Shown: positions 26,638 to 39,213 of the stretch, one piece after another | Layout of the letters: each line of letters starts with the position of its first letter | How positions within the stretch are numbered: the first letter of the stretch is position 1 | Origin: Roseithermus sacchariphilus | GTDB lineage: Bacteria; Bacteroidota; Rhodothermia; Rhodothermales; MEBIC09517 | Direction of reading: 5' to 3' | NCBI GenBank assembly: GCA_003285105.1 | Contig: CP030158.1 | Location: 4,140,449 to 4,204,448, forward strand | Length of the DNA: 64,000 nt | Position numbers and translations under genes: made by a program | Notes under the pieces: model-generated | Database searches by the model: none | Told to the model about the DNA's origin: nothing | The model's input: only the letters and a program-made list of their open reading frames with translations

Positions 26638-27000
26638 TTAGAATTGCAGACCGCCTTCACGCGCTCCCTCGGCCAGCGCGCGAACGCGGCCGTGGTAGCG
26701 ATACCCGTTCCGGTCGAAGACGGCCCGCTCGATGCCCGCTTCCCGGGCCCGCTCGGCCAGACGCTGCCCGACGATCTTGCTGACCTCCACCGGCTTGGCG
26801 CTGGTATCCACGCCCTCTTCCAGGCTGGAGGCCGCCGCCAGCGTATGCCCGGCGAGGTCATCGATCAACTGGGCATAGATATGCTTGTTCGAACGGTAGA
26901 CCGACAGCCGGGGCCGCTCGGGCGTACCGCTGATCTTGCCGCGCACGCTTCGCTTGACCCGAAGCCGACGCGCCCATTTCTTCTTGAGTTGCGTTGCCAT
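26638..27000 (-). CDS. rplR: 50S ribosomal protein L18
   Basis: 120 residues, binds 5S r[40 protein letters not shown] and [26 protein letters not shown] are diagnostic in two separate blocks of the chain (each shortened here to position, residues 10-46 and 95-120). Confidence 0.97.
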   Translation of the reverse strand: MATQLKKKWARRLRVKRSVRGKISGTPERPRLSVYRSNKHIYAQLIDDLAGHTLAAASSLEEGVDTSAKPVEVSKIVGQRLAERAREAGIERAVFDRNGYRYHGRVRALAEGAREGGLQF

Positions 27001-27099
27001 CTCGTTCTGTGCTGTGCCGGAAGATTGCCGACCCTCCGGCGTGGATGCCTGCGAATGCGGGATGAGGACAAGGCCTCGATACCGTTACGGACGATGCCG

Positions 27100-27657
27100 T
27101 TACCGGGCCGCCGTCTTACCGGCTTTCCGACGGACGTACTCGCCCACGTACCGGACGCCTTTGCCTTTGTAGGGCTCCGGCGGACGCAGCGCGCGGATCT
27201 TGGCCGCCACCTGCCCCACCATCTGCTTGTCGATGCCTTCGACCACGATGATCGGGTTCTGGCCGCGCTTGACCTCCGCCACCGAGATCGTAATGCCCTC
27301 GGGCGGCAGGAAGTAGATCGGATGCGAGTACCCGAGCGCCAGCTCCAGCACGCCGTTGGACATGGCGGCGCGGTAACCCACCCCGATCACTTCGAGTTCC
27401 TTGCGGTAGCCCTCGGTCACGCCGGTGACCATGTTCTGCAGGAGCGACCGATAGAGGCCATGCATGGCCCGGTGGCGCTTCTGGTCGGTGGGCCGTTCCA
27501 CCAGCACCTCACCGTCTCCGACGCGCACCGTGATGTCAGGATCCACCTGCAGGCGCAGCTCGCCCTTCGGCCCCTTCACCGTAACCGTGTTGTCCGGCGC
27601 CACGGTGACCGTCACCTTATCGTTCGTCGCTATCGGCAGCTTGCCAATACGAGACAT
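27100..27657 (-). CDS. rplF: 50S ribosomal protein L6
   Basis: 185 residues, two L6 repeats. Conserved SRIGKLPIATNDKVTV at the N-terminus, and PPEPYKGKGVRYVGEYVRRK at the C-terminus, the sarcin-ricin-loop-binding end. Confidence 0.97.
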   Translation of the reverse strand: MSRIGKLPIATNDKVTVTVAPDNTVTVKGPKGELRLQVDPDITVRVGDGEVLVERPTDQKRHRAMHGLYRSLLQNMVTGVTEGYRKELEVIGVGYRAAMSNGVLELALGYSHPIYFLPPEGITISVAEVKRGQNPIIVVEGIDKQMVGQVAAKIRALRPPEPYKGKGVRYVGEYVRRKAGKTAAR

Positions 27658-27707
27658 TGTTCACCTCTTTTATCGCTAATGGTAAAAGACCGCGCGGCGC
27701 GCCGGGT

Positions 27708-28109
27708 TCAGAAGACCTCGGCCAGCACTTCACCGCCCACGTTGATGCGACGGGCTTCCTTGTCCGTCATCACCCCCTGGGAGGTCGACACGATGGCGAT
27801 ACCCAGCCCGTTGCGGACCCGCGGCAGCGCATCGGCACCGACGTACTTGCGCAGGCCGGGCCGGGAGACGCGCTTGAGGGTCTGAATGGCGGGGTTGCCG
27901 TCCCGGTCGTACTTCAGGTAGAGCCGCAGCAGGCCCTGCTTGCCGTCATCGACGTTCAGGTAGTTGCGGATGTAGCCTTTGTCCATCAGGATCTGCGTGA
28001 TGGCGCGCTTGAGCTTGGACGCCGGGATGTCCACGTGCCGATGACGCGCCATCTGGGCGTTCCGGATGCGGGTCAGGTAATCGGCTACCGGATCAGTGAT
28101 GCCACTCAT
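27708..28109 (-). CDS. rpsH: 30S ribosomal protein S8
   Basis: 133 residues from ATG 28109 ([19 protein letters not shown]); upstream in-frame codons lack family similarity. C-terminal [20 protein letters not shown] is the conserved 16S-binding loop. In other bacteria S8 represses translation of the spc operon. Confidence 0.96.
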   Translation of the reverse strand: MSGITDPVADYLTRIRNAQMARHRHVDIPASKLKRAITQILMDKGYIRNYLNVDDGKQGLLRLYLKYDRDGNPAIQTLKRVSRPGLRKYVGADALPRVRNGLGIAIVSTSQGVMTDKEARRINVGGEVLAEVF

Positions 28110-28189
28110 ATGCTGTTGCGGTTGGGGAGCGCCGAGAGCCACGGCCGGAAGCACGCACGCCGGCCGCCCGCCTCGCCACCCGAAATGAA

Positions 28190-28459
28190 TTACCAGCTCG
28201 ACTTGCGGACGCCCGGGATCTTCCCTTCGAGCGCCATCTCACGAAAGACGATGCGGGAGACGCCAAACTGGCGAAGGTAGCCCCGCGCCCGGCCCGAGAT
28301 CGCGCACCGGTTGCGGATGCGCACCGGGCTGGCGTTCCGGGGAAGCTTCTGCAGGCTCTCCCAGTCACCGGCCTCCTTCAGGCGGCGGCGCTTCTCCGCG
28401 TACTTGGCGACGAGGCGGCGGCGCTTACGATCGCGAGCCATCCAGCTTTTCTTGGCCAT
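28190..28459 (-). CDS. rpsN: 30S ribosomal protein S14, zinc-free long form
   Basis: 89 residues ([20 protein letters not shown], then [20 protein letters not shown]). The long form lacking the CxxC pairs of zinc-binding S14; one Cys remains. Between rplE and rpsH. Confidence 0.96.
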   Translation of the reverse strand: MAKKSWMARDRKRRRLVAKYAEKRRRLKEAGDWESLQKLPRNASPVRIRNRCAISGRARGYLRQFGVSRIVFREMALEGKIPGVRKSSW

Positions 28460-28506
28460 AACGTTGCTCTATGGAATCGATGCTACAGGTTCGAGGGAGT
28501 GCCCGG

Positions 28507-29076
28507 TCAGGCGGCTGCCTCCGCTTCGCGCCGGACGAACGGCATACCCAGCGCCTTGAGCAGGGCATAGGCTTCCTCGTCCGTCCGCGCCGTCGTCACG
28601 AAGGTGACGTCCAGCCCGCTGATGCGGTCGATGCTGTCGACGCTCAGTTCCGGGAAGATGATCTGCTCCTTGATGCCGAGCGTGTAGTTGCCACGGCCGT
28701 CGAAGCTGCGATCCGGCACGCCGCGGAAGTCGCGCACGCGCGGCAGGGCGAGCGTCACCAGGCGGTCGAAGAACTCGTACATGCGGTCCCCCCGGAGCGT
28801 CACACTCACACCGACGGGCATGCCTTCGCGGATCTTGAAGTTGGAGACGCTCTTGCGGGCCCGGCGCACCGTCGGGTGCTGCCCGGTCACCCGGCGCAGC
28901 TCGTCGATGGCGTCGTCGAGCACCTTCTTGTTCTGCGCGGCCTCACCGACGCCCTTGTTGACGGAGATCTTGACCAGGCGCGGCACCTGCATCGGGTTGT
29001 CGTACCCGAATTGCTTCATCAGCTCGGGGACGATCTCCTCGCGGTACCGCTGTTTGAGTCGGGGAATGTATGCCAT
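28507..29076 (-). CDS. rplE: 50S ribosomal protein L5
   Basis: 189 residues, 5S rRNA-binding. [46 protein letters not shown] region and a C-terminal [15 protein letters not shown] block match L5. Confidence 0.97.
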   Translation of the reverse strand: MAYIPRLKQRYREEIVPELMKQFGYDNPMQVPRLVKISVNKGVGEAAQNKKVLDDAIDELRRVTGQHPTVRRARKSVSNFKIREGMPVGVSVTLRGDRMYEFFDRLVTLALPRVRDFRGVPDRSFDGRGNYTLGIKEQIIFPELSVDSIDRISGLDVTFVTTARTDEEAYALLKALGMPFVRREAEAAA

Positions 29077-29119
29077 GACGATAGATGCTTTACCAGGCGG
29101 TGATGCCGGCCGGGCAGGG

Positions 29120-29473
29120 TCAGTCGAGCTCCTGGCCGGTCGTTTTCGCGTAGCGGATCCAGTGGCCGCGGCCCGTCTCCGGGTCTTCGATCCACTTGCG
29201 GCCCACCCGCGTCGGGTTGCCGTCGCCGTCGAGCGGCATCACGTTGGACACGTGGATCGGCGCCTCCTGCTCGACGCGGCCGCCCTGCGGCAGCGCCGGC
29301 GTGGGCTTGCGGTGACGGATGCGCATGTTGACGCCTTCGACGATGACGCGCTGCTTGCGGGGATACACGCGGAGGACTTTGCCTTCTTTCCCCCGGTCGT
29401 TGCCCGCAATCACGCGGACCATGTCCCCTTTGCGCACGTGCAGCTTATTCTGCTTGTTGCTAGTTCTCGGCAT
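29120..29473 (-). CDS. rplX: 50S ribosomal protein L24
   Basis: 117 residues. KOW motif [20 protein letters not shown] near the N-terminus, followed by [18 protein letters not shown]. An assembly-initiating protein of the large subunit. Confidence 0.96.
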   Translation of the reverse strand: MPRTSNKQNKLHVRKGDMVRVIAGNDRGKEGKVLRVYPRKQRVIVEGVNMRIRHRKPTPALPQGGRVEQEAPIHVSNVMPLDGDGNPTRVGRKWIEDPETGRGHWIRYAKTTGQELD

Positions 29474-29550
29474 GGTTCATTGTGGGATGTTGACGAGGGG
29501 CCTGCGGTGCGGATTCCTGCCGGTCGAGGACGCCGGACGCCGCGGCCCCA

Positions 29551-29919
29551 TCAGAGGACTTCGGGGGCGAGGGAGACGATGCGCATGAACTGCTTCTCGC
29601 GCAGCTCGCGCGCCACCGGGCCGAAGATACGCGTGCCGCGCGGCTCGTCCTGCTGGTTGAGCAGCACCGCCGCGTTCTCGTCGAACCGGATGTAGGAGCC
29701 GTCGCTGCGGCGATACTCCTTCTTGGTGCGCACCACCACGGCGGTGGAGACGTCGCCCTTCTTGACGTTGCCGCCCGGAATGGCGGACTTGACCGAGACG
29801 ATGATCTTATCGCCGACACGCGCGTAGCGCCGGCCACTCCCGCCGAGCACGCGAATGCACAGCACCTCTTTGGCTCCGCTGTTGTCGGCTACGTTGAGTC
29901 GGGTTTCCTGCTGAATCAT
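29551..29919 (-). CDS. rplN: 50S ribosomal protein L14
   Basis: 122 residues. [19 protein letters not shown] at the N-terminus and [20 protein letters not shown] at the C-terminus are the highly conserved L14 ends. Confidence 0.98.
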   Translation of the reverse strand: MIQQETRLNVADNSGAKEVLCIRVLGGSGRRYARVGDKIIVSVKSAIPGGNVKKGDVSTAVVVRTKKEYRRSDGSYIRFDENAAVLLNQQDEPRGTRIFGPVARELREKQFMRIVSLAPEVL

Positions 29920-29933
29920 GGCCTATCACGTTT

Positions 29934-29998
29934 CGATTGTCGAATGTCGTTCGTCGAATGGAGCCATTCGCCCTTCGACATTCGGAATTCGACAATGA
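29934..29998. repeat. Heptamer-phased CGAATGT-type repeat with dyad symmetry (rpsQ-rplN gap)
   Basis: CGATTGTCGAATGTCGTTCG and the following CGAATGG step at 7-base intervals from 29936. The right half (TTCGACATTCGGAATTCGAC) is a near inverted copy of the left, so the transcript could fold into a stem around GGAGCCATTCGCC. A second family of the period-7 intergenic repeats; a shorter version is at 22479-22500. Confidence 0.55.
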
Positions 29999-30002
29999 GG
30001 GT

Positions 30003-30266
30003 TTACTTCGCGCGTTCGATGACTTCGACCAGGCGCCAGCGCTTGTTCTTGCTCAGCGGGCGGGTCTCCATGATGCGCACGAGGTCCCCCTCGTGGGCCT
30101 CGTTGTTCTCGTCGTGCGCCATCAGCTTGGTCGTCTTCTTGATGAACTTCCCGTAGATCGGGTGTTTCACCTGCCGCTGGATAGCGACCGTGATGCTCTT
30201 GTTCATCTTGTCGCTCACGACGAGGCCGATGCGCTCTTTGCGTGCGTTGCGGGTCGGTTGTTCCAT
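30003..30266 (-). CDS. rpsQ: 30S ribosomal protein S17
   Basis: 87 residues. [20 protein letters not shown] and [20 protein letters not shown] with [16 protein letters not shown] are diagnostic of S17 (OB fold, primary 16S binder). Confidence 0.97.
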   Translation of the reverse strand: MEQPTRNARKERIGLVVSDKMNKSITVAIQRQVKHPIYGKFIKKTTKLMAHDENNEAHEGDLVRIMETRPLSKNKRWRLVEVIERAK

Positions 30267-30349
30267 GGGAGTCTGTGTCTGGCTTGGTGAGCCGTGAACC
30301 GTTTCCTCACCAACTACCGGTGACGCCGGCGTTCAGGCACGAGGCCTGT

Positions 30350-30553
30350 TTACTGGCCGGCGGGTTGACGGGTACGCTCGTTCAGGATGGTCTGGAGGCG
30401 AGCTACCAGGCGCCGCTTCTGGCGCAGCACCATCGGGTTCTCCAGCCGGGCAATGGCATGCTGGAACCGCAGCTGCTCGAGCTGCTCCTGCTCTTCCCGG
30501 ATGCGTTCGGCGATCTCTTCGGTGCTGAGTTCGCGAATCTCTTTTGCCTTCAT
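30350..30553 (-). CDS. rpmC: 50S ribosomal protein L29
   Basis: 67 residues, two long helices: MKAKEIRELSTEEIAERIRE and LRFQHAIARLENPMVLRQKR. Lies at the peptide exit with L23. Between rplP and rpsQ. Confidence 0.95.
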   Translation of the reverse strand: MKAKEIRELSTEEIAERIREEQEQLEQLRFQHAIARLENPMVLRQKRRLVARLQTILNERTRQPAGQ

Positions 30554-30610
30554 CGGATGTCTCGGATTGCGGCTGCCGGCAGGGGCAGCCGGTTCTCGGT
30601 CAGCGCTCGG

Positions 30611-31054
<444 letters not shown>

Positions 31055-31154
31055 AAGGGTACCTCGCTGTCTTTCAGGGAGGGCCGGCGGGCCGGCCTTC
31101 GCGTCTCAGTCGTTTGCTCGTAGGCGTTTGCTGGCAGGAACGTGCCGGAAGGGC

Positions 31155-31898
31155 TCAGGACGAACTGCGGTCCCGGCGACCCCGCCCGCCACCGCGCCCC
31201 CGGCGCCGGCGCTCGGGCTGCATCTGCTGCATCTGCTGGCGCTGCGCCTGCACATTCGGGCTCAGATCCGGCTTGCCGATGATCTCACCGCGGAAGATCC
31301 AGACCTTGACGCCGCAGGTGCCGTAGATCGTGTAGGCCGTCGCCTCGGCGTAGTCGATGTCCGCGCGGACGGTGTGCAGCGGCACACGGCCTTCCAGGTA
31401 CTGCTCCACGCGGCCCATCTCGGCCCCGCCCAGGCGTCCGGCCAGGCGGATGCGGATCCCCTCCGCCCCCATGCGCATGGCCGCCGTCATGGCCTGCTTC
31501 ATCGCCCGGCGGAAGGAGACACGCCCCTCCAGCTGCTGCGCGATGTTCTGCGCCACCAGGCTGGCGTCCAGCTCCGGCCGCTTGATCTCGTTGATGTTGA
31601 TCTGGATGTCCTTGTTCGTGAGCTTCTTCAGCTCCTCACGCAGCTTCTCCACCTCGCTACCGCCACGGCCGATGACCACACCGGGCCGGCTCGTGTGCAG
31701 CGTGAGGATGACCCGCTTCGGCGTCCGCTCGATGACGACCCGGCTCAGCCCGGCGCGCCGCAACCGCGCGTTGAGATAGCGACGGATCTCCTCGTCCTCG
31801 ACCAGCTTCTCCGGCAGGTCTTTCTCTGCGTACCAGTTCGAGTCCCAGCCCCGGATGATGCCGAGACGAAAACCGACGGGATGCGTTTTCTGGCCCAA
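31155..31898 (-). CDS. rpsC: 30S ribosomal protein S3 with Arg/Gly-rich tail
   Basis: 247 residues. [20 protein letters not shown] start, KH domain with [20 protein letters not shown], and the C-terminal domain ([17 protein letters not shown]). After residue 215 a tail rich in Gln then Arg/Gly ([18 protein letters not shown]) is added, similar to the RG block in L17. Confidence 0.97.
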   Translation of the reverse strand: MGQKTHPVGFRLGIIRGWDSNWYAEKDLPEKLVEDEEIRRYLNARLRRAGLSRVVIERTPKRVILTLHTSRPGVVIGRGGSEVEKLREELKKLTNKDIQININEIKRPELDASLVAQNIAQQLEGRVSFRRAMKQAMTAAMRMGAEGIRIRLAGRLGGAEMGRVEQYLEGRVPLHTVRADIDYAEATAYTIYGTCGVKVWIFRGEIIGKPDLSPNVQAQRQQMQQMQPERRRRGRGGGRGRRDRSSS

Positions 31899-31951
31899 TG
31901 GTATACCCCTTACAATCTAGAGTTCGTGGCTGTCGGGAATCGCGCGGGCGG

Positions 31952-32317
31952 CTACTCCTCCGCCCCGGCAAGCTCGTCGACCGTGCCGACGACGACGGTC
32001 AGGTGGCTCGTCCGCTTCCGGATCCGGTGCGCACGGCCGCGCGGGGCCGGACGGTACCGCTTGAACTGCGGCCCTTCGTCCACGCGGATCTCGCGGATGA
32101 CCAGATCCCCCTCGTCGAACCGCTCCTCCCGATACTTGTCCATCAGGTTGTAGACGGCCGAGCGGATGGTGATCTCGATCGGACGGGTGGCCTTGTGCGG
32201 CATGAAGTTCAGCGCGTTCAGCGCCTCGGCGACCCGCTTGCCCCGCACCACGTTGACGACGGCGCGCATCTTTCGCGGCGAGCTTCGGATGTATTTACGT
32301 ACCGCTCTTGCTTCCAT
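31952..32317 (-). CDS. rplV: 50S ribosomal protein L22
   Basis: 121 residues. [20 protein letters not shown] and [20 protein letters not shown]-type hairpin ([20 protein letters not shown]) that lines the exit tunnel. Confidence 0.97.
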   Translation of the reverse strand: MEARAVRKYIRSSPRKMRAVVNVVRGKRVAEALNALNFMPHKATRPIEITIRSAVYNLMDKYREERFDEGDLVIREIRVDEGPQFKRYRPAPRGRAHRIRKRTSHLTVVVGTVDELAGAEE

Positions 32318-32365
32318 GATTCTCTGGGTCCTTGGCTGCCCGCAGGCAGCACATGACGGGAATGA

Positions 32366-32650
32366 CTACCGTTTACCTCGCTTGTCTCGCTTGTCGCCGG
32401 CATGACCGCGGAACGACCGCGTCGGCGCAAACTCACCCAGCCGGTGCCCCACCATGTTCTCGGTCACGTAGACCGGGATGAACTGCTTGCCGTTGTGTAC
32501 GGCAAAGGTGTGCCCGACGAACTCGGGGGTGATCATGGAGGACCGGCTCCACGTCTTGACCACCTTCTTCTTCCCCGACTGGTTCAGGGCGTCCACCTTA
32601 CGCTGGAGCTTGTAGTAAACGTAGGGGCCTTTTTTCAGCGAACGTGCCAT
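32366..32650 (-). CDS. rpsS: 30S ribosomal protein S19
   Basis: 94 residues. [40 protein letters not shown]-type centre ([19 protein letters not shown]) and [20 protein letters not shown]. Partner of S13 in the 30S head. Confidence 0.97.
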   Translation of the reverse strand: MARSLKKGPYVYYKLQRKVDALNQSGKKKVVKTWSRSSMITPEFVGHTFAVHNGKQFIPVYVTENMVGHRLGEFAPTRSFRGHAGDKRDKRGKR

Positions 32651-32743
32651 ATTCAGCGTGTAGCTTTCAGCCGTCAGGTCTCGGCCGCCATCTGCAGTAG
32701 CCCGGGAAGGACGAACCGCAGATAGCGGATCCCTGACCGCTCC

Positions 32744-33571
32744 TTATTTCTGTTTGCGGCGGCGGATGATGTACTTGTTCGACTGCTTGCGCTTCTTGCG
32801 CGTCTTGAAGCCTTTGGCCGGGATGCCGTGGGGCGAGCGCGGGTGCCCGCCGGAGGCCTTGCCTTCACCGCCGCCCATCGGGTGGTCGATCGGGTTCATC
32901 GCCACGCCGCGGGTCTTCGGCCGCACGCCCAGCCAGCGGTTCCGGCCGGCCTTGCCCAGGTCGATGTTCATGTGATCGGGGTTGCTCGTCGTCCCGATCG
33001 TCGCCATGCACGTCGCCAGCACCATCCGCGTCTCGCCCGAGGGCAGCTTGAGCGTGGCATACTTGCCCTCCCGGGCGGTCAGCTGGGCGTAGGTGCCGGC
33101 CGAGCGCGCCAGCTGCGCCCCTTTGCCCGGCTTCAACTCGATGGCGTGCACCGTCGAACCGACGGGGATGTTCGCCAGGGGCAGGCAGTTACCCGGCTCC
33201 GGCAACGCATCGGGGCCGTTGGAGACGGTCTGACCCACCCGGATCTCGTTGGGCGCGATGATGTAGCGCTTCTCGCCGTCGGCGTAGACCAGCAGGGCAA
33301 TACGTGCCGAGCGGTTCGGATCGTACTCGATGCTGGCGACGCGAGCCGGCACGCCGATCTTGTCGCGCTTGAAGTCGATGATGCGATAGCGGCGCTTGTG
33401 GCCGCCGCCCTGGTGGCGCGTCGTGATGCGCCCCCGGTTGTTGCGCCCGCCTTTTTTCTTGAGCGGGGCCAGCAGGCTTTTCTCCGGTGTGCTCTTGGTG
33501 ATGTCCTCGAAGGAATCCACCGAGCGCGCCCGCTGCCCGGGCGTGACGGGTTTGAGTTTTCGGATACCCAT
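32744..33571 (-). CDS. rplB: 50S ribosomal protein L2
   Basis: 275 residues. [20 protein letters not shown] near residue 40 and [20 protein letters not shown] near residue 220 (the conserved His needed for peptidyl transferase-centre assembly). C-terminal [20 protein letters not shown]. Confidence 0.98.
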   Translation of the reverse strand: MGIRKLKPVTPGQRARSVDSFEDITKSTPEKSLLAPLKKKGGRNNRGRITTRHQGGGHKRRYRIIDFKRDKIGVPARVASIEYDPNRSARIALLVYADGEKRYIIAPNEIRVGQTVSNGPDALPEPGNCLPLANIPVGSTVHAIELKPGKGAQLARSAGTYAQLTAREGKYATLKLPSGETRMVLATCMATIGTTSNPDHMNIDLGKAGRNRWLGVRPKTRGVAMNPIDHPMGGGEGKASGGHPRSPHGIPAKGFKTRKKRKQSNKYIIRRRKQK

Positions 33572-33666
33572 GGAAGTCTGGTCGCTGAGGGCTTACTTGC
33601 TACGATCGGTGCGACGCCGAAGGTGCTTTGCGCCCCGGGTTGGCAGGGAAAACGAACGCCGCCGCA

Positions 33667-33969
33667 TCAGACGTTCTCGAAGAAGTCGATCTCCTGGCTG
33701 TCCGGCTCCAGGGTGACGACGGCTTTCTTGAAGGACGCCGTCCGCCCTTCCATCAGGCCGCGCTTGGTGAACTGGCGGCGACGCTTGCCGCGCACCACCA
33801 TCGTCCGCACTTCTTTGACCCGGACGCCCGGATAGCGCTCTTCGACGGCCTTGCGGATCTCGATCTTGTTCGCCCGCCGGTCCACCACGAAGGCGTAGTG
33901 CCGATCCTCCATCAGGCTCGACATCTTCTCCGTGACGTAGGGGCGAATCAGGATGTTCTTCTTGCTCAT
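33667..33969 (-). CDS. rplW: 50S ribosomal protein L23
   Basis: 100 residues. [20 protein letters not shown] and [20 protein letters not shown] fit L23, the exit-site docking protein for trigger factor and SRP. 20 bases downstream of rplD. Confidence 0.95.
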   Translation of the reverse strand: MSKKNILIRPYVTEKMSSLMEDRHYAFVVDRRANKIEIRKAVEERYPGVRVKEVRTMVVRGKRRRQFTKRGLMEGRTASFKKAVVTLEPDSQEIDFFENV

Positions 33970-33989
33970 GACGTAGCGTCGTTATCGGA

Positions 33990-34634
33990 TTAGTGGGCCG
34001 CTTCGGCAGCGCCGAGCTGCTCGGTCAGGACGGCCAGCGCGCCCTCCTGGAGCACGATCACCGCCGCGTCGAGCAGGTCGACCGTCGACGCGTTGCGGGC
34101 CTCGCGCACCGTCACACCCGGCACGTTGCGGGCCGAGTAGTAGACGTTGGGCGCGTGCGAGCCGGTGAGGATGAGCACCTTCCGCCCCTCCAGCTCCAGC
34201 GCCTGCAACAGCGCGCGCAGGTCGCGGGTGCGAGGCTGCTCGTAGTCGAAGTCCTCGACCACACGGAGGGCCTCCTCCCGCGCCTTATAGGTCAGCGCGG
34301 AGCGACGCGCCAGCTGCTGCGTCTTCCGGTTGATCTTGATGCCGTAGGTGCGCGGCCGCGGGCCGAAGATGGTACCGCCCCCCTTGCGGATCGGGGACTT
34401 GGCATCGCCCGCGCGGGCGTGGCCGGTGCCCTTCTGGCGGTACAGCTTGCGGGTGCTCCCGGCCACCTCGCTGCGCTCCTTCGCCTTGTGCGTCCCCTGG
34501 CGAGCATTGGCCTGGATCCGGCGCACGTCCAGCCAGAGCACGTGGTCGTTGGGCTCGACGTCGAACACGGAAGCATCCAGTGTGACCGTCCGCCCGGCCT
34601 CCTGGCCATCCGCCTTGTATACGTTCAGTTCCAT
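33990..34634 (-). CDS. rplD: 50S ribosomal protein L4
   Basis: 214 residues. The tunnel loop region KLYRQKGTGHARAGDAKSP, then RKGGGTIFGPRPRTYGIKIN, is intact. In E. coli L4 represses the S10 operon by attenuation; no equivalent leader is evident here. Confidence 0.97.
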   Translation of the reverse strand: MELNVYKADGQEAGRTVTLDASVFDVEPNDHVLWLDVRRIQANARQGTHKAKERSEVAGSTRKLYRQKGTGHARAGDAKSPIRKGGGTIFGPRPRTYGIKINRKTQQLARRSALTYKAREEALRVVEDFDYEQPRTRDLRALLQALELEGRKVLILTGSHAPNVYYSARNVPGVTVREARNASTVDLLDAAVIVLQEGALAVLTEQLGAAEAAH

Positions 34635-34641
34635 GATTCTG

Positions 34642-34671
34642 CAGCTGTCAGCGTTCGGCTGTCAGCTATGA
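34642..34671 (-). repeat. Heptamer-phased intergenic repeat (rplC-rplD gap)
   Basis: Units CAGCTGT, CAGCGTT, CGGCTGT, CAGCTAT follow at exact 7-base spacing, the same CAGCNNT series as at 35741 and 47622. Confidence 0.6.
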
Positions 34672-34725
34672 GCACCCCGCCGGCCCGCACACACGCGAGC
34701 CCCGAGGCCGCCGATAGCTGGTCGC

Positions 34726-35355
34726 TCACTTTTTCTTGTAAATCTCGACGATACCGTTCTTCGCCCCCGGCACGGCGCCGCGGATCAGAATCAGGTTGTG
34801 ATCCGGCAGGATCCGCACCACGCGCAGGTTCTTGACCTTGACGCGGTCGTTGCCTTTGCGCCCCGCCATGCGCGTCCCCTTGAACACGCGCGAGGGATCG
34901 GACGACTGCCCGATCGAGCCCGGCGCACGCTGGCGGTTGTGCTGGCCGTGCGTCCGCATGCCCACCCCGCCGAAACCGTGGCGCTTGACGACGCCCTGGT
35001 GTCCTTTGCCCTTGGACACCCCGACGACGTCCACGACTTCGCCTTCCTGGAACAGATCCTCCACGCGCACCTCGTCGCCCAGGCTCACGTCGAGCGCGAA
35101 GCCGCGGAACTCCTTCACGACCCGTTTGGGCGTGGTCCCGGCGCGCTCGAAATGGCCCTGCAGGGCCCGCGAGGTCCGCTTCGGTTTCTTGTCGAAGGCC
35201 GCCAACTGCACGGCGTCGTAGCCGTCGCTGCCGTCCTGCGTCTTGATCTGGGTGACCACGTTGGGCAGCGCTTCGATGACGGTGCACGGGATGCTCGTCC
35301 CGTTCGCATCGAAGATGCTGGTCATCCCGACCTTTCGTCCAATGATTCCGCTCAT
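34726..35355 (-). CDS. rplC: 50S ribosomal protein L3
   Basis: 209 residues. [20 protein letters not shown] start and [16 protein letters not shown] with [20 protein letters not shown], the conserved loop reaching the peptidyl-transferase centre. Confidence 0.98.
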   Translation of the reverse strand: MSGIIGRKVGMTSIFDANGTSIPCTVIEALPNVVTQIKTQDGSDGYDAVQLAAFDKKPKRTSRALQGHFERAGTTPKRVVKEFRGFALDVSLGDEVRVEDLFQEGEVVDVVGVSKGKGHQGVVKRHGFGGVGMRTHGQHNRQRAPGSIGQSSDPSRVFKGTRMAGRKGNDRVKVKNLRVVRILPDHNLILIRGAVPGAKNGIVEIYKKK

Positions 35356-35426
35356 TGTAATCCGTGCTTGAGGCCGCCCCTTGCGGCCGGATTAAGTTAA
35401 GCGTGTGCGGTGCGGCAGCGCGCCAC

Positions 35427-35735
35427 TCACACCTTGATCTCCACGTCGACGCCGCTGGGCAACTCCAGCTTCATCAGGGCATCGACGGTCTTGCTGCTCG
35501 TCGAGAGGATGTCGATCAACCGCTTGTGGCTGCGCGTCTCGAACTGCTCGCGGCTCTTCTTGTCCACGTGCGGGCTCCGCAGCACGGTGTAGATCGACTT
35601 CTGCGTGGGCAGCGGGATCGGCCCGCTGACGACCGCACCGGTCGACTTCACCGTGCGGATGATCTTCTCCGCGCTCTTGTCGATCAGCGTGTGATCGAAC
35701 GACTTCAGCTTGATACGAATCTTCTGGCTGGCCAT
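35427..35735 (-). CDS. rpsJ: 30S ribosomal protein S10
   Basis: 102 residues. [20 protein letters not shown] and [20 protein letters not shown] with [18 protein letters not shown] are diagnostic. 75 bases downstream of tuf, the gap holding a heptamer repeat. Confidence 0.98.
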   Translation of the reverse strand: MASQKIRIKLKSFDHTLIDKSAEKIIRTVKSTGAVVSGPIPLPTQKSIYTVLRSPHVDKKSREQFETRSHKRLIDILSTSSKTVDALMKLELPSGVDVEIKV

Positions 35736-35740
35736 ATATA

Positions 35741-35770
35741 GCGTTCAGCATTCAGCCGTCAGCGGCCAGC
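35741..35770 (-). repeat. Heptamer-phased intergenic repeat (tuf-rpsJ gap)
   Basis: GCGTTCAGCATTCAGCCGTC AGCGGCCAGC region: CAGCATT, CAGCCGT, CAGCGGC, CAGCGCG at 7-base steps. Lies between tuf and rpsJ. Confidence 0.6.
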
Positions 35771-35810
35771 GCGCCCGGAAGCCGGGTGCCGACCGCCAAC
35801 CGCTCGTTCA

Positions 35811-37007
<1,197 letters not shown>

Positions 37008-37060
37008 GGTATTGGTCTCAGATCTGAGCTAGAAAAAACGGTTCGCTAGGAAAAGGGGCG

Positions 37061-39160
37061 TCAGGCTGCGGTGGCCCCGACCGAGGCCGAGATCACCTCG
37101 TCGGCGACCGACTTGGGCACCTCGGCGTAGTGATCGAACTGCATCGAGTAGATGGCACGGCCCTGGGTGATCGAGCGCATGTCGGTCGAATACCCGAACA
37201 TCTCGGAGAGCGGGACGAGCGCCTTGATGACCTGGGCGTCCCCGCGCTGCCCCATGCTCTCGATGCGGCCGCGGCGGCTGTTGAGGTCGCCGATCACATC
37301 GCCCATGTACTCCTCGGGCGTCACCACCTCGACGGCCATGATGGGCTCCATCAACACCGGACGCGCCTTACGGGCTGCGTTGCGGAAGGCCATGCGCCCG
37401 GCGATCTCGAAGGAGATCTGGTCGGAGTCGACGGCGTGGAACTTGCCGTCGTAGAGCCGCGCCTTGACGCCTTCCACCGGATAGCCGGCCAGCGGCCCCT
37501 GATCGAGGGCGGACTTGATGCCCTTCTCGACCGACGGAATGAACTCCTTCGGAATGGCGCCGCCGACGATGTCGTTGACGAACTCGAAGCCCGTGCCGCC
37601 TTCGAGCGGGCTGAACTCGATCTGGACGTGAGCAAACTGCCCACGGCCACCCGTCTGCTTCTTGTGGGTGTAGGTCTCGTCCACCGTGGCCCGGATGGCT
37701 TCGCGGTAGGCCACCTGCGGCTTACCCACGTTGGCCTCCACCTTGAACTCGCGCCGCAGCCGGTCGACGATGATCTCCAGGTGCAGCTCGCCCATGCCGG
37801 CGATGATCGTCTGCCCCGTTTCTTCGTCCGTGGAGACCTGGAAGGTGGGGTCTTCCTCGGCGAGCTTCTGCAGACCCACGCCGAGCTTGTCGCTGTCGGC
37901 TTTCGTCTTGGGCTCGATGGCGATGCGGATGACCGGCTCGGGGAACTCCATCTTCTCGAGCACGATCGGGTGATCCGGGTCGCAGAGCGTATCGCCGGTC
38001 TTGACGTCCTTCAGCCCCACGGCCGCCGCGATGTCCCCGGCCCGCACGACCTCCACGTCTTCGCGCGAGTTGGCGTGCATGAACAGGATGCGCCCGATGC
38101 GCTCGCGCTTGCCGGTCGTGGCGTTCCACACGTACGACCCCTTCTCCAGCGTGCCGCTGTAGACGCGGAAGAAGGTCAGCTTCCCGACGTAGGGGTCGGT
38201 CATGATCTTGAAGGCCAGCGCGCTGAACGGCGCATTGGGATCGTGCGGGCGCGTATCCGGCTCGTCGGTCCCCGGCTTGTGCCCGGTGACGGGCGGCAGG
38301 TCCGCCGGGCTGGGCAGATAGTCGATGACGCCGTCGAGCAGCCGCTGAACGCCTTTGTTCTTGAAGGCCGAGCCGCAGAAGACGGGCGTGATGTCGAGCG
38401 CGATGGTCGCCTCGCGAACGACGGCGCGGATCTCGTCGGAGGTGATCTCCTCTCCTTCGAGGTACTTCATCAGCAGCTCGTCGTTGTGCTCGGCGACAGC
38501 CTCCAGCAGGTGGATGCGCCAGTGACGCGCCTCTTTCTGGAGATCGGGCGGGATGTCGATCTCATCCCAGGTAGCGCCCTGCGTCTCGTCGTGCCAGATG
38601 ATCGCCTTGTTCAGGATCAGGTCGATCACGCCGCGGAACATGTCGCCCTCGCCGATGGGGATCTGCACCGGGATGGGATTGACCTTCAGCCGCTCGCGCA
38701 TCTGGTTGATGGCCCCCTCGAAGTTGGCCCCCGTGCGGTCCATCTTGTTGACGAAGGCGATCCGGGGCACCTTGTACTTGTTCATCTGGCGCCACACCGT
38801 CTCCGACTGCGGCTCGACGCCACCGACGGCACAGAACAGCGCAATGGCCCCATCGAGCACCCGCAGGGCGCGCTCCACCTCCACGGTGAAGTCGACGTGG
38901 CCGGGCGTGTCGATGATGTTGATGCGGTGGTCCTTCCAGAAGCAGGTCGTGGCCGCACTCGTGATGGTGATGCCTCGCTCTTTCTCCTGCTCCATCCAGT
39001 CCATCGTCGCACCGCCCTCATGGACCTCCCCCATGCGATGGAGGCGACCCGTGTAGAACAGGATGCGCTCGGTGGTCGTGGTCTTCCCCGCGTCAATGTG
39101 AGCCGAGATCCCGATGTTGCGGGTCCGCTCGAGCGAGTACTGTACGTTATCGTTCGCCAT
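37061..39160 (-). CDS. fusA: Elongation factor G
   Basis: 699 residues. G1 [50 protein letters not shown] and NKMDRTGA, then domain II, the [16 protein letters not shown] block and domain IV/V ([22 protein letters not shown]). Catalyses tRNA translocation. Between rpsG and tuf. Confidence 0.98.
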   Translation of the reverse strand: MANDNVQYSLERTRNIGISAHIDAGKTTTTERILFYTGRLHRMGEVHEGGATMDWMEQEKERGITITSAATTCFWKDHRINIIDTPGHVDFTVEVERALRVLDGAIALFCAVGGVEPQSETVWRQMNKYKVPRIAFVNKMDRTGANFEGAINQMRERLKVNPIPVQIPIGEGDMFRGVIDLILNKAIIWHDETQGATWDEIDIPPDLQKEARHWRIHLLEAVAEHNDELLMKYLEGEEITSDEIRAVVREATIALDITPVFCGSAFKNKGVQRLLDGVIDYLPSPADLPPVTGHKPGTDEPDTRPHDPNAPFSALAFKIMTDPYVGKLTFFRVYSGTLEKGSYVWNATTGKRERIGRILFMHANSREDVEVVRAGDIAAAVGLKDVKTGDTLCDPDHPIVLEKMEFPEPVIRIAIEPKTKADSDKLGVGLQKLAEEDPTFQVSTDEETGQTIIAGMGELHLEIIVDRLRREFKVEANVGKPQVAYREAIRATVDETYTHKKQTGGRGQFAHVQIEFSPLEGGTGFEFVNDIVGGAIPKEFIPSVEKGIKSALDQGPLAGYPVEGVKARLYDGKFHAVDSDQISFEIAGRMAFRNAARKARPVLMEPIMAVEVVTPEEYMGDVIGDLNSRRGRIESMGQRGDAQVIKALVPLSEMFGYSTDMRSITQGRAIYSMQFDHYAEVPKSVADEVISASVGATAA

Positions 39161-39213
39161 AGTGCGTGTTTCTCAGGGTTCGCGGTTCGCCGTCCGTGGC
39201 AGCGAAACCCCAC

